Positions 54,602 to 62,839 of a DNA stretch of 64,000 nucleotides are shown one piece after another. The first letter of the stretch is position 1. Each line of letters opens with the position of its first letter. Below the pieces are notes generated by a model. That model was not told where the DNA came from. It worked only from the letters and a program-made list of their open reading frames with translations, and made no database searches. A program made the position numbers and the translations under genes. Source of the DNA: Neobacillus niacini (lineage in GTDB: Bacteria; Bacillota; Bacilli; Bacillales; Cytobacillaceae); the NCBI RefSeq assembly GCF_023715415.1, contig NZ_JAMBOB010000001.1, positions 124,001 to 188,000 on the forward strand, written 5' to 3'.

Positions 54602-55795
54602 TTAGACAAAATAGGTATTCGGTTCTTGGCCGCAAAGAACTCTTCCATATGTTTCTATTAAACTTGATGGTGTGATGAAACCATGTAAATGCATGGCAAA
54701 AAAATCACGATAGACTAATTGTAAAGGGTTATTATGATAGGTAAACATAGAACCGACTCCTGCAACTAGAAGATCAATTGCTTCCTTACATAATTGATTC
54801 ACATAGCCGAAATCTGCCTTCACTTTTACAATTTCAGCAGTATCCATTACTTCTCCACGTTCAGCATAGCTATCAATTTTATCCACAGCACGGTATAAAA
54901 ACATTTCAGCAGTATCGATTTTCAATTGTGCTTGGGCAACCTGGTGATGTGTGATTGGTGCTTCATTTTGTTTATGATAGAATGTGTTCCCAATTCCAGC
55001 TTTCGGAAGTCTTTCCATATAGAGATCCATCGCTGCCTGTGCAAGTCCTAAAGCCGGCCCTACAATTGATAGAGTAAGTGATGGAACAAAGGAAGACTTG
55101 TATAAAGCCACATCCTTAAGCGGATCAATTAAGTAATGACCTTTGCTCGCTAAACGGTCCAATGATACCCTGTGTTCAGGTACAAATACATTTTGAATTC
55201 TACAGCTATTGCTGCCGGACCCCTTTAGTCCCATAACATGCCAGTCATCAAGGATTTCAAGTTCTTCACGAGGAATAACCATAATAGCCATTTCCATTCC
55301 GCCATTTTCATCCACTAATGGGAAACCAAAGTAACACCAGTCAGCATGTGGGCTGCCAGATACAAAAGGCCATTGAGCTTCTTCAATGTAATAGCCGCCC
55401 TCTACTTTTTTGATATCACATTTAATCGGTTTAAAATTTCCTGCAAGGACTACATCTTTGCCAGAATTATAGATTTCATTTAGTGCTTTCTCTCCGAATG
55501 TGTAAGAAATCATATAATCACGAATATTGCTTAGACATACGAACCAACCGGCTGATCCATTTCCGCGGGATATTTCGGTAACGACCTCTGTGAACGCTCT
55601 CATATTTGTTTGATAACCACCAAACATATGTGGTCTAAGTACTTTCAAAAGACCTTGATTTTTCAAATCTTCAATAATTTCATCAGGGATTCTGCTATTC
55701 TTGTCAATGGCACCACTATACTCTCTCAGTTTAGGAATAAGAGCCTTTGCTCTATCTACCAATACATTTTTGGTTTCCAACACACTTTGTTCCAT
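54602..55795 (-). CDS. Flavin-dependent monooxygenase of acyl-CoA dehydrogenase fold, copy 2
   Basis: The 397-aa paralogue of copy 1 has LRPHMFGGYQTNMRAFTE, SRGNGSAGWFVCLSN, DDWHVMGLKGSGSNSC and QLVYRDFFAMHLHGF. HsaA-type enzymes of this fold lack the acyl-CoA dehydrogenase catalytic Glu and hydroxylate phenols with reduced flavin. It sits with its reductase (53065), dioxygenase 2 and hydratase in one operon. AGGAGG precedes the ATG. GntR lies directly upstream. Confidence 0.88.
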   Translation of the reverse strand: MEQSVLETKNVLVDRAKALIPKLREYSGAIDKNSRIPDEIIEDLKNQGLLKVLRPHMFGGYQTNMRAFTEVVTEISRGNGSAGWFVCLSNIRDYMISYTFGEKALNEIYNSGKDVVLAGNFKPIKCDIKKVEGGYYIEEAQWPFVSGSPHADWCYFGFPLVDENGGMEMAIMVIPREELEILDDWHVMGLKGSGSNSCRIQNVFVPEHRVSLDRLASKGHYLIDPLKDVALYKSSFVPSLTLSIVGPALGLAQAAMDLYMERLPKAGIGNTFYHKQNEAPITHHQVAQAQLKIDTAEMFLYRAVDKIDSYAERGEVMDTAEIVKVKADFGYVNQLCKEAIDLLVAGVGSMFTYHNNPLQLVYRDFFAMHLHGFITPSSLIETYGRVLCGQEPNTYFV

Positions 55796-55843
55796 CTCAT
55801 TACCTCCTGCAAAATAGTGGCAAATCTGAATCTTTCACTAATT

Positions 55844-56509
55844 CTAGTTAAACATATGTTGATTTTTGTCTATATCCTGGTATTTCAAGCTTACGGCTTC
55901 GGCAACGCGTAGCAAATGCTTTTCCATCAGCTTTTTTGCTAATTTTGCATCCTTTTCTTTTAAACTATAATAGATTAACCAATGTTCAGCTTGTGATTGC
56001 TTTCTTCTATCCTTTGAAAACAGTATTACTGGATTCCCTACATAATTCAGGTAATCCCAAAGCTGCTTGGCAAGACTTAGTGCATACGTTAACTTGGAGG
56101 CTTCATAAATAGTCCGGTGGAACTCAATATTAAGGGCCGAATACTCATCCTCGGATAAATCTAGATTATCCATCATCGTCAATGTCTCTTTCATGTATGT
56201 AAGTTCCTCGTCGGTGAGGTTAAATGCAGCACGTTCTGTCATTAAGGCATCCAGATTTGCACAAACTAATAACCGTTCTAAAACGTCACTTGGCTCTGGT
56301 CGTTTAACGTAAACCCCTACTTGTGGAATAATAGAAAGAAAACCCTCTTGTTCAAGCTTCGCTAATGCCTTATGAACAGGCGTTCTACTTATGTTAAGAT
56401 GTGCAGTAATTTCATTCACATTAATAGCAGATTCAGGTTCCCATATGCCATCAATTATTTGCATTTTAATATATCGATATGCTTGATCTATTTTCATTTT
56501 CCAATACAC
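55844..56509 (-). CDS. GntR/FadR-family regulator
   Basis: The 221-aa protein has an N-terminal winged helix (about residues 10–70; VNEITAHLNISRTPVHKALAKLEQEG, quoted in part) and an FCD ligand domain (about 85–210, with the family's conserved Asp/His positions as in EFHRTIYEAS). Members repress catabolic operons and are released by an acid intermediate. The start is GTG at 56509 with GAGG seven bases upstream. It lies inside the operon it probably controls, between hydrolase 2 and monooxygenase 2, giving a second regulatory input besides CcpA and the PucR-type protein. Confidence 0.9.
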   Translation of the reverse strand: MYWKMKIDQAYRYIKMQIIDGIWEPESAINVNEITAHLNISRTPVHKALAKLEQEGFLSIIPQVGVYVKRPEPSDVLERLLVCANLDALMTERAAFNLTDEELTYMKETLTMMDNLDLSEDEYSALNIEFHRTIYEASKLTYALSLAKQLWDYLNYVGNPVILFSKDRRKQSQAEHWLIYYSLKEKDAKLAKKLMEKHLLRVAEAVSLKYQDIDKNQHMFN

Positions 56510-56607
56510 CCTTTATCCTCTTTTTTGTTTTTGTCCCCTTAATAATAAGGTAAGGGATTCAACGGTATATTTAAATAGATAATTACTATCAATATATTGA
56601 TTCTTTA

Positions 56608-57453
56608 TCATTCACCGTTGAAAAAATCTGATGTTAGTTTAATAAATCTCTCTTTTTGCTCTACCTGTGCCCAGTGTCCACAACGTTTGAAGATATGGAG
56701 CTGTGCATTTGGCAAATAATCCATTACATAGAGGCTGCTTTGAAGCGGTACAAATCGATCTTGATGCCCATGTATCAGTAAGATTTCATGATTCATTTCT
56801 TTGAGTGCTGATGGTGGGACCAACATATCTGTTAATTGAGACTTTGAGAAATTTTCCTCATATGATTTGCGAACATCCGGCCTTAGGAACAGCTCTAAGC
56901 GTTCAGATACGATTTCCCCAAGTTTATCCTCAAGAATACTTTTATCATATAAGAACCAGCTCAATAAGTTCTTAAAGGCAACTGGATTCGGATCTTTGTG
57001 GAAATTTGCTAATTTAGCCAACTCAGGAGTAGGTTCTGTTAATCCTCCTCCAGCTCCCATTAGAACGACACGGTCAAACCGTTCTGGAGCATACATAAGT
57101 AGGTGAAGAGCGATAACACCTCCAAGTGAGTTTCCAACTAGATGGGCTTTATCAACTTCTAAAGCATCCATCAACTCAATTACTTGCTTCACCCTTATGT
57201 TCATCCACTCTGCTCCATTATTAGGGTAATTCTCAGGATGCTCAGTATTTCCAAAGCCAAAGATATCAGGTGCCACTACATGGAATTTCCCTTTAAAGTG
57301 AGGTAATATTTCCTTCCAATTTGACTGGGCACTTACCCCTGGACCGCTGCCGTGAAGAAATATAATGGTCTCAGATGACTTCTTATCTCCACCCTCATTA
57401 ATAAAAGTTTGATAGTTCCCTGTTTGAATTTTTCTAGTATTAACAACCGACAT
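56608..57453 (-). CDS. Meta-cleavage product C–C hydrolase, copy 2
   Basis: The 281-aa alpha/beta hydrolase is paralogous to copy 1: HGSGPGVSAQSNW, GNSLGGVIAL (nucleophile Ser), HGHQDRFVP (Asp) and CGHWAQVEQ (His). It cleaves ring-opened products of extradiol dioxygenases. It is the first gene behind the cre-controlled promoter at 57585–57613 and so leads the operon with GntR, monooxygenase 2, dioxygenase 2, reductase and hydratase. Confidence 0.93.
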   Translation of the reverse strand: MSVVNTRKIQTGNYQTFINEGGDKKSSETIIFLHGSGPGVSAQSNWKEILPHFKGKFHVVAPDIFGFGNTEHPENYPNNGAEWMNIRVKQVIELMDALEVDKAHLVGNSLGGVIALHLLMYAPERFDRVVLMGAGGGLTEPTPELAKLANFHKDPNPVAFKNLLSWFLYDKSILEDKLGEIVSERLELFLRPDVRKSYEENFSKSQLTDMLVPPSALKEMNHEILLIHGHQDRFVPLQSSLYVMDYLPNAQLHIFKRCGHWAQVEQKERFIKLTSDFFNGE

Positions 57454-57557
57454 CCTTCATAACCTCACCTTCTAAAATACTTTAATGCAGTAGTACTTCC
57501 CTTAACTAAAATTTTAGTATTGTGTTTATCACCATATAAACAGTGTAAACCGTGCAC

Positions 57558-57613
57558 TAAAAGCGCTTTCATTAACTAACTATAATTTTACCTCCACTTT
57601 CAACCCTTGTCAA
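57558..57613 (-). promoter_or_regulatory. Sigma-A promoter plus cre box for the hydrolase 2 operon
   Basis: On the minus strand TTGACA (57613–57608), a 17-base spacer and TAAAAT (57590–57585) form a near-consensus promoter. Just downstream lies ATGAAAGCGCTTTTA (57572–57558), a cre box with one mismatch, placed where CcpA would block initiation or clearance. Confidence 0.8.
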
Positions 57614-57686
57614 TAAATTCTAAATATTTTATAAATTTAAAACTTACAACTAAAAAACTATAGAATTTGTCCTATAACTAAAAAAA

Positions 57687-57715
57687 GGATGTACAAAATT
57701 TTCTTTGTATCATCC
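57687..57715 (-). terminator. Terminator after island MFS gene
   Basis: The stem AGGATGTACAAA/TTTGTATCATCCT has a small bulge and is followed by T6 on the minus strand. It sits just after the MFS stop at 57732. Confidence 0.8.
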
Positions 57716-57731
57716 TCACATTCGTATAATG

Positions 57732-58922
57732 TTAATGATTTAAAGTAGCTTCTAAATCCTTGTTCGGTTTCCTAACCGCTATCGCCCATATCAGAGCCAA
57801 CATAATTAATCCGATTGCACTTACAGCTAATGGGAATCTGCCAATATCTTGATTAAAAATATTCTGTACCATTAGGAATCCAAATGGTCCTAAAATACCA
57901 CCTAAACCCTGACCTACAACAACTAACCCTACTGCTGGAGGGGCACCTGGAGGAGTAAGTTCTGATACTTTAGTGAATACCCCTGGAAGTCCAATTCCCA
58001 TTGCAAACCCACCAATAATACTACCAATAAGAATCATTGTTAAGGTAGGTGAGAAATAACAGATTGCCATCCCAATCCCTGTTACCAAAACGCCTACAGG
58101 CAGATAGAAGGTTGGCAGTGCATGTTTTATTTTTCCGAAAATAAACCCAGCTAGCAGCGTACCAAAAGTAAATACAGAGATCGCCATACCTGCCTCTGTT
58201 GCATTACCTAGTTGGTCCCCCTGTATAACAACAGAAATATTTGTTACATAACCAAAAATCAAACCAGAATAAATTACCTGTCCTAAGCATACCCAATAAA
58301 TTGCTTTTGGAAGCTTGACCTTTTCCTTAGCGCCCGCCGCTTCTGAAATCTGTTTCTTCTGTGGTTCAGGAAGATATAACATGGTGATAGCCAAAATCCA
58401 AATTGGGAAAAGGTATGTTAGGAAACCATATTGCCAGCCAAAGGAATCAGCTAATATCCCGCCGCCTAACTGGAAGAAAATTGCCCCAATACATGCAACC
58501 GTGGAAGTTCCAAAACCAATTAAGAAATCTCTTTCTCTGCCATCAAAGAAATCTGTAATTACATCTATCGATAACGGCATGGTTATCCCAACGCCGAGCC
58601 CTAAAAGCCCTCTCATCGCAATAATCATCGGCAGGTTATCTATAAAGGTTGGGAGTGTCCCACCAATTATAAATAAGGTCAAACCGATAAATAACAATGT
58701 TTTCTTTTTAAACAATTTTGTCAATTTTCCATAAAACAGTGCAGGAACGATTTGTATGAGACCTGGGAATGTAGCTACCAACATGACAATCGTTGGATTA
58801 TATTCAGGAAATGCTTTAATAATGTCTGCCATAATGGATCCTGCTACACCAGCGGCTACATCTTGGAACGCTAGAATGACGACTAAAAACTTAAGCATAT
58901 TTTTACTGATATTTTTTGCCAT
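57732..58922 (-). CDS. MFS transporter of the catabolic island
   Basis: The 396-aa protein has 12 hydrophobic segments. MFS loop residues include YGKLTKLFKKKTLL (helix 2–3) and a helix 4 region RGLLGLGVGITMPLSIDVITDFF. It carries no drug-exporter signature that I recognise; position at the head of the island and the cre-controlled promoter suggest uptake of the growth substrate. Both its promoter and the next operon's promoter have the same layout, so carrier and enzymes are co-regulated. GGGAGG precedes the ATG. Confidence 0.85.
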   Translation of the reverse strand: MAKNISKNMLKFLVVILAFQDVAAGVAGSIMADIIKAFPEYNPTIVMLVATFPGLIQIVPALFYGKLTKLFKKKTLLFIGLTLFIIGGTLPTFIDNLPMIIAMRGLLGLGVGITMPLSIDVITDFFDGRERDFLIGFGTSTVACIGAIFFQLGGGILADSFGWQYGFLTYLFPIWILAITMLYLPEPQKKQISEAAGAKEKVKLPKAIYWVCLGQVIYSGLIFGYVTNISVVIQGDQLGNATEAGMAISVFTFGTLLAGFIFGKIKHALPTFYLPVGVLVTGIGMAICYFSPTLTMILIGSIIGGFAMGIGLPGVFTKVSELTPPGAPPAVGLVVVGQGLGGILGPFGFLMVQNIFNQDIGRFPLAVSAIGLIMLALIWAIAVRKPNKDLEATLNH

Positions 58923-59073
58923 TTAAATCCTCCCTTTATTTGTTTTCATTTTAAAAAAAAGATAGACTCTGCTGTCCTTGTGGCCTGCAAGATACAACAG
59001 CTAAAATTCCAGTTATTGTTAAACTAAAATTTTAATTTTTTATTTTTTTACGTTTTACCGGTGAAAAGCGTAA

Positions 59074-59129
59074 AAAAAGCGCTTTCTTTTGCTAACTGTA
59101 ATTCTACATTCGCTACAAATACTTGTCAA
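59074..59129 (-). promoter_or_regulatory. Sigma-A promoter plus cre-like box for the MFS gene
   Basis: On the minus strand TTGACA (59129–59124), a 17-base spacer and TAGAAT (59106–59101) are followed by AAGAAAGCGCTTTTT (59088–59074), a cre-like box with two mismatches. Layout and flanks resemble the promoter at 57558–57613, as if one arose from the other. Confidence 0.75.
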
Positions 59130-59190
59130 TATATTCATAATGTTTTTTATTTTCTGAATAATTTTCATTAGATTATTGACTAGAAAATGA

Positions 59191-59218
59191 AAAAAACGCT
59201 GAAATTTCAGCGTTTTTT
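59191..59218. terminator. Perfect bidirectional terminator without an adjacent gene
   Basis: AAAAAACGCTGAAATTTCAGCGTTTTTT is a perfect 28-bp palindrome of terminator form. It lies between the MFS promoter and serC, where both neighbours transcribe away from it. Confidence 0.8.
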
Positions 59219-59413
59219 ATCTAATTTGTTAATAGCAAGATAACCAATTTTTCTATGTATTTATATATATTGGAAAACCAATAAAGTACGCACGTAAAAT
59301 GTAACCGTATTCACTAGAAATATTGATATATCAATGAATTATTTTGATTCTTTTATATTTAAAATGTAAGAAAATATGTTATATTCTAATAAATGAAAAT
59401 AGGGAGTGAGAAA

Positions 59414-60511
59414 ATGAATTCACTAATACAGCGTGCCTATAATTTTAACGCAGGACCATCTGCCCTTCCACTTGAGGTGCTTGAAAAAGCGAAGCAGGAA
59501 CTTATTGATTTTCGTGGCACTGGAATGTCAATCATGGAGCTTAGTCACCGAAGCGCAGCCTATGAAGAGGTACATAATAATGCCATTGCCCTTCTAAAAG
59601 AAATGTTATCTATTCCGGAAGATTATGAGGTACTTTTTCTGCAAGGTGGAGGAAGTCTACAGTTTTCAATGGTTCCCATGAACTTCTTGAAGGCTGGGGA
59701 AAAAGCAGGCTATATTATGACAGGTTCTTGGTCTGAAAAAGCCTTTTCAGAGGCAAAATTGTTTGGGGAGCCTTATCATGTTGCCAGCACGAAGGAAAGC
59801 CAATATCGTCGAATCCCTTCACTTGACGAATTGAAGTACAACCCAACGGATGCCTATATACATCTAACATCTAATAACACGATCTATGGTACTCAGTGGC
59901 GTGACTTTCCAGACACAGGTGATGTTCCACTAATCGCCGATATGTCTAGTGATATCTTATCCAAGCCATTCGATGTCAGCAAGTTTGGCTTAATTTATGC
60001 CGGTGCTCAAAAAAATCTTGGTCCTTCCGGCGTTACAGTAGCAATCATTCGCAAGGATTTGATTGAAAAGGCTAATCCAAACATCCCGACAATGTTAAAG
60101 TATAGCACCCACTCAAAAAACAACTCTTTATATAACACCCCTCCGACATTCGGAATCTATATGCTTGGCGAAGTATTAAGCTGGATAAAAGAACTAGGCG
60201 GGATGAATGCTATTACGGAACGCAACGAGGTTAAAGCGAAACTTATATATGATGCAATCGACCAAAGCAATGGTTTTTATGTTGGTCACGCTGAGCCTGA
60301 AAGCCGCTCACTTATGAATATTACATTCCGAGTAAATGATGAAGTATTGGAGAAGAAATTTTTAAGTGAGGCAAAGAGCGAAGGATTCATCGGTGTTAAT
60401 GGACATCGTTCTGTTGGTGGCTGCCGCGCATCCACTTACAACTCGGTCCCATATGAAACATGTAAAGCATTTAGTGAATTCATGATTCAATTTCAAAATA
60501 ATAATCAATAA
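59414..60511 (+). CDS. serC: Phosphoserine aminotransferase
   Basis: The 365-aa fold-type I aminotransferase has NFNAGPSALP at the N-terminus, LFLQGGGSLQFSMVPMN, and the PLP-lysine region FGLIYAGAQKNLGPSGV. The C-terminal GHRSVGGCRASTYN binds the phosphate. It makes phosphoserine from 3-phosphohydroxypyruvate in serine synthesis. The ATG at 59414 has GGGAGTGAG upstream; an ATG at 59393 does not. It stands alone, on the opposite strand to the island, and is a core gene marking the island's right border. Confidence 0.97.
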   Translation: MNSLIQRAYNFNAGPSALPLEVLEKAKQELIDFRGTGMSIMELSHRSAAYEEVHNNAIALLKEMLSIPEDYEVLFLQGGGSLQFSMVPMNFLKAGEKAGYIMTGSWSEKAFSEAKLFGEPYHVASTKESQYRRIPSLDELKYNPTDAYIHLTSNNTIYGTQWRDFPDTGDVPLIADMSSDILSKPFDVSKFGLIYAGAQKNLGPSGVTVAIIRKDLIEKANPNIPTMLKYSTHSKNNSLYNTPPTFGIYMLGEVLSWIKELGGMNAITERNEVKAKLIYDAIDQSNGFYVGHAEPESRSLMNITFRVNDEVLEKKFLSEAKSEGFIGVNGHRSVGGCRASTYNSVPYETCKAFSEFMIQFQNNNQ

Positions 60512-60535
60512 ACAAAATGAGGGAAATAGGATTAT

Positions 60536-61183
60536 TTATTTCCCTTTTTTTATTTTTCGGTATAACCGATATCCTTTTCTGACACTATTAACAATAAAAA
60601 ATGGAATGGGTGGATGATATTTATAAATAAACCGCAGATAAATTCTATAGTATGCCTTTTTCAAGTCGTCCCATTTACGACATTTACCCTGCTTATAAAA
60701 ATCTGAAACATCCACAATATACCCTCTACCATCACTCATAACGACATTTTTCCCATGGACATCAAACGGATTCAGTCCCCTTGAACGTGCATAGGCGATC
60801 CCCTCATCTACATCTACGATGACTGATTCTGGTATACGAATGCCTTTTACTACGGCATCGAACAAATTTATTCCGTCTATCCTTTTTAAAATTAGATAGT
60901 TATCTCCATAGTCAATCAATGATGAAAAAGATTCATGGTTACCTAACTTTTTGTATACATCCACTTCCTTCTTTAAATCCTCAGGTTTTCTTCCATACAC
61001 CTTTACAACCCATTTAGGATTTGATTGATGCAAAAAGACACCTGCATAATTGCCGCTGCCAATTGTTTTCCATGTATTCGAGAAATTCTTCACAATAATT
61101 GGTTCAAATGGATCTTCCATGGATAGTTGAATATTGGGCAGTAACTCATTACCAATTAATTTTATATATTTCTCTATATTCAT
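60536..61183 (-). CDS. Protein kinase-fold protein (YrzF-like)
   Basis: The 215-aa protein has a small kinase-like fold: GSGNYAGVFL as glycine-rich loop (about residues 42–51), VVKVYG with the ATP-binding Lys, RGLNPFDVHGKNVVM as catalytic loop (about 135–149) and YIVDVSDF in place of the D-F-G motif. It resembles YrzF of Bacillus, an uncharacterised serine/threonine kinase-like protein. The basic C-terminal tail (RKGYRLYRKIKKGK) may bind membrane or nucleic acid. It is convergent with serC. GAGGTG precedes the ATG. Confidence 0.75.
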   Translation of the reverse strand: MNIEKYIKLIGNELLPNIQLSMEDPFEPIIVKNFSNTWKTIGSGNYAGVFLHQSNPKWVVKVYGRKPEDLKKEVDVYKKLGNHESFSSLIDYGDNYLILKRIDGINLFDAVVKGIRIPESVIVDVDEGIAYARSRGLNPFDVHGKNVVMSDGRGYIVDVSDFYKQGKCRKWDDLKKAYYRIYLRFIYKYHPPIPFFIVNSVRKGYRLYRKIKKGK

Positions 61184-61270
61184 TGCACACCTCAGAATAT
61201 AACGGATTAAAATTCTTTATTTAAGTATATATCCGATATACACTTTATTTCTCAAAATAAAAAAAATAAA

Positions 61271-61289
61271 CCAGGAAAATGTATCCTGG
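61271..61289 (-). terminator. Terminator after small acidic protein gene
   Basis: CCAGGA/TCCTGG stem followed by a long T-rich tail on the minus strand. Confidence 0.7.
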
Positions 61290-61295
61290 CTTTCT

Positions 61296-61496
61296 TTATT
61301 CCTCAAAATAGTCTTTAAATGCTTTGGGGTTTACGGTATCCTTCCCCTGATAATATGGATTATTTCCAGTGGAATCCTGTGGGTCAAGATTGGTTTTAAT
61401 AATCAAATGTGGTTCCGAGGGCTGCTCAGCAATAATCCTGTCATTTAATTGGTCGAAATCAGGCAGTTTGTTATTTCCGGGTTGTCTAGGCTCCAT
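61296..61496 (-). CDS. Small acidic hypothetical protein (66 aa)
   Basis: The ATG at 61496 follows GGAGGTG with an eight-base spacer. A longer in-frame start at 61583 would put that site inside the gene. The product begins MEPRQPGNNKLPDFD and is hydrophilic, Pro/Asn/Asp-rich, with no hydrophobic segment and probably largely disordered (TNLDPQDSTGNNPYYQGKD). I do not recognise it. Position after cotE hints at a spore role, but a terminator separates them. Confidence 0.7.
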   Translation of the reverse strand: MEPRQPGNNKLPDFDQLNDRIIAEQPSEPHLIIKTNLDPQDSTGNNPYYQGKDTVNPKAFKDYFEE

Positions 61497-61591
61497 GTCT
61501 TTGACACCTCCTAAAAAATAGCATGCTGATTTTTCTTTTTTATCATACATTTTTTCCTTATAGATTATTATACAGTGATACAAAAGAAAAA

Positions 61592-61615
61592 ACTAGGAAG
61601 TAGAAACTTCCTAGT
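61592..61615 (-). terminator. Terminator after cotE
   Basis: ACTAGGAAGT/ACTTCCTAGT perfect stem with loop AGAA and T-run on the minus strand, 5 bp after the cotE stop. Confidence 0.85.
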
Positions 61616-61619
61616 ATGG

Positions 61620-62165
61620 TTATTCTTCTTCGACTCCAAGTAAGAAATCTGGGTTTAATTCCTCAAATTCCTCGTCGTCTAAATCCATTCCCCAATCATC
61701 GTCATCATCATGGCAGCCCTTTGGATTAATGGCGACACATACTTTTGTTTCACCAATTACTTCCACTAGGAATTCCTTTTCAACATGGACAATGATTCGA
61801 TTACCATTTGGGGAGATGACTGCTTCACAACAATTAGGCTGTTGCAAAACACGTGCACAAATCTCATTGTCATCCAAGCAATCATGGTCACGGTATTTCA
61901 ACTTAATGACATCTGTATATTTAACACACTCAGTAACAACTTCTGTTCTGGTATTGTCATTGTATGAGTACCATACATTGATGTCATAAGAGCCGTGTAT
62001 CTCTACAGTTTTGCCGACTTTTTTCGCGTTGTATTTATGGTTGATAATCCAACAGCCAAGTATGCTGGTTGGACTATGTGCCGGGCTAATCGTATGATTG
62101 GAATTGGTGAATTTACGCCCTTTCGCTACTACGGCCTTAACAATTATCTCTCTATATTCTCCCAT
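61620..62165 (-). CDS. cotE: Spore coat morphogenetic protein CotE
   Basis: The 181-aa product equals the usual CotE length when started at ATG 62165 ([13 protein letters not shown]), which has GAGGAGG 11 bases upstream; an ATG at 62195 gives a non-family extension. Family blocks include [34 protein letters not shown] and an acidic C-terminal tail ([13 protein letters not shown]). CotE organises the outer spore coat around the forespore in the mother cell. Its place beside ymcA and miaB is the Bacillus order, confirming an endospore former. Confidence 0.95.
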   Translation of the reverse strand: MGEYREIIVKAVVAKGRKFTNSNHTISPAHSPTSILGCWIINHKYNAKKVGKTVEIHGSYDINVWYSYNDNTRTEVVTECVKYTDVIKLKYRDHDCLDDNEICARVLQQPNCCEAVISPNGNRIIVHVEKEFLVEVIGETKVCVAINPKGCHDDDDDWGMDLDDEEFEELNPDFLLGVEEE

Positions 62166-62349
62166 TTCGCGCGAAACCTCCTCATTCATTTTCATTTCAT
62201 CCTATGCAATTTTTTAGACTAGTGTGCGATATATTTCTGAGAATACTGGTTAAAAGTTTAGTCATGATTCATTTTATGCGGGAGTTTTATGTAGGTTACA
62301 ATTAGGCATGTATAAGTCAGGGGGATTTTCTAAATAGAAATTTATGCAT

Positions 62350-62384
62350 AAAAAAACCAGGCTTTTACAAAGCCTGGTTTTTTT
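62350..62384 (-). terminator. Terminator after ymcA
   Basis: A 16-bp perfect stem (62350–62365 with 62369–62384) with core ACCAGGCTTT/AAAGCCTGGT and T-run on the minus strand, 3 bp from the ymcA stop. Confidence 0.9.
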
Positions 62385-62386
62385 AT

Positions 62387-62839
62387 TTAATGATTGTGGT
62401 CGTGGTCATCGTGATTTCCACAAGATCCACCATTCATTACACTTGCACCTGTTTCACCTTTTAATACATCTCCACCGGTAGATTCAATAATGACATCCGT
62501 TACCTTATTTGAGATGGTTGTGGCGATTAGCTGAAGTAAGTCATTTACTTCAGTTTGTGACTGTTTAAACTCTTGAACAACCGGAATATCGTCTAGTTCC
62601 TGTTCAAGGGAAGCAATTTTATCTTCCACCTTTTTAAGTGCTTCTGGCTTGCCGTAATGCTGTAGATTCACTGCTTGCTTTTGTAAACCCTTAATATCAG
62701 AAATCAGCGTACTAACTTTTGCATTTACGTGAATCTGTGCTTCTGCTCGTTTAAAGAAATCAACTTCCTCTGTGTCCGCAATCATACGAGCCAAATCTTG
62801 TGCACGAGCGATGATATCGTCTTTTGTATATTTAACCAT
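62387..62839 (-). CDS. ymcA: RicA/YmcA regulator
   Basis: The 150-aa helical protein belongs to the YlbF/YmcA family: ARMIADTEEVDFFKRAEAQIHVNAKV (about residues 18–43, quoted in part), a coiled helix region, and a C-terminal Cys/His/Asp-rich tail (GSCGNHDDHDHNH) that may bind metal. With YlbF and YaaT it forms the RicAFT complex. That complex stimulates RNase Y processing and promotes sporulation, competence and biofilm in Bacillus subtilis. Its start abuts the miaB stop without a gap, so it is co-transcribed with miaB. Confidence 0.93.
   Translation of the reverse strand: MVKYTKDDIIARAQDLARMIADTEEVDFFKRAEAQIHVNAKVSTLISDIKGLQKQAVNLQHYGKPEALKKVEDKIASLEQELDDIPVVQEFKQSQTEVNDLLQLIATTISNKVTDVIIESTGGDVLKGETGASVMNGGSCGNHDDHDHNH

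Noticed and set aside
53065..55795. Assigning the oxygenase, reductase and dioxygenase to the 4-hydroxyphenylacetate pathway
   Set aside because: That pathway uses a semialdehyde dehydrogenase after ring cleavage; here the partners are C–C hydrolases, pointing to keto ring-cleavage products.
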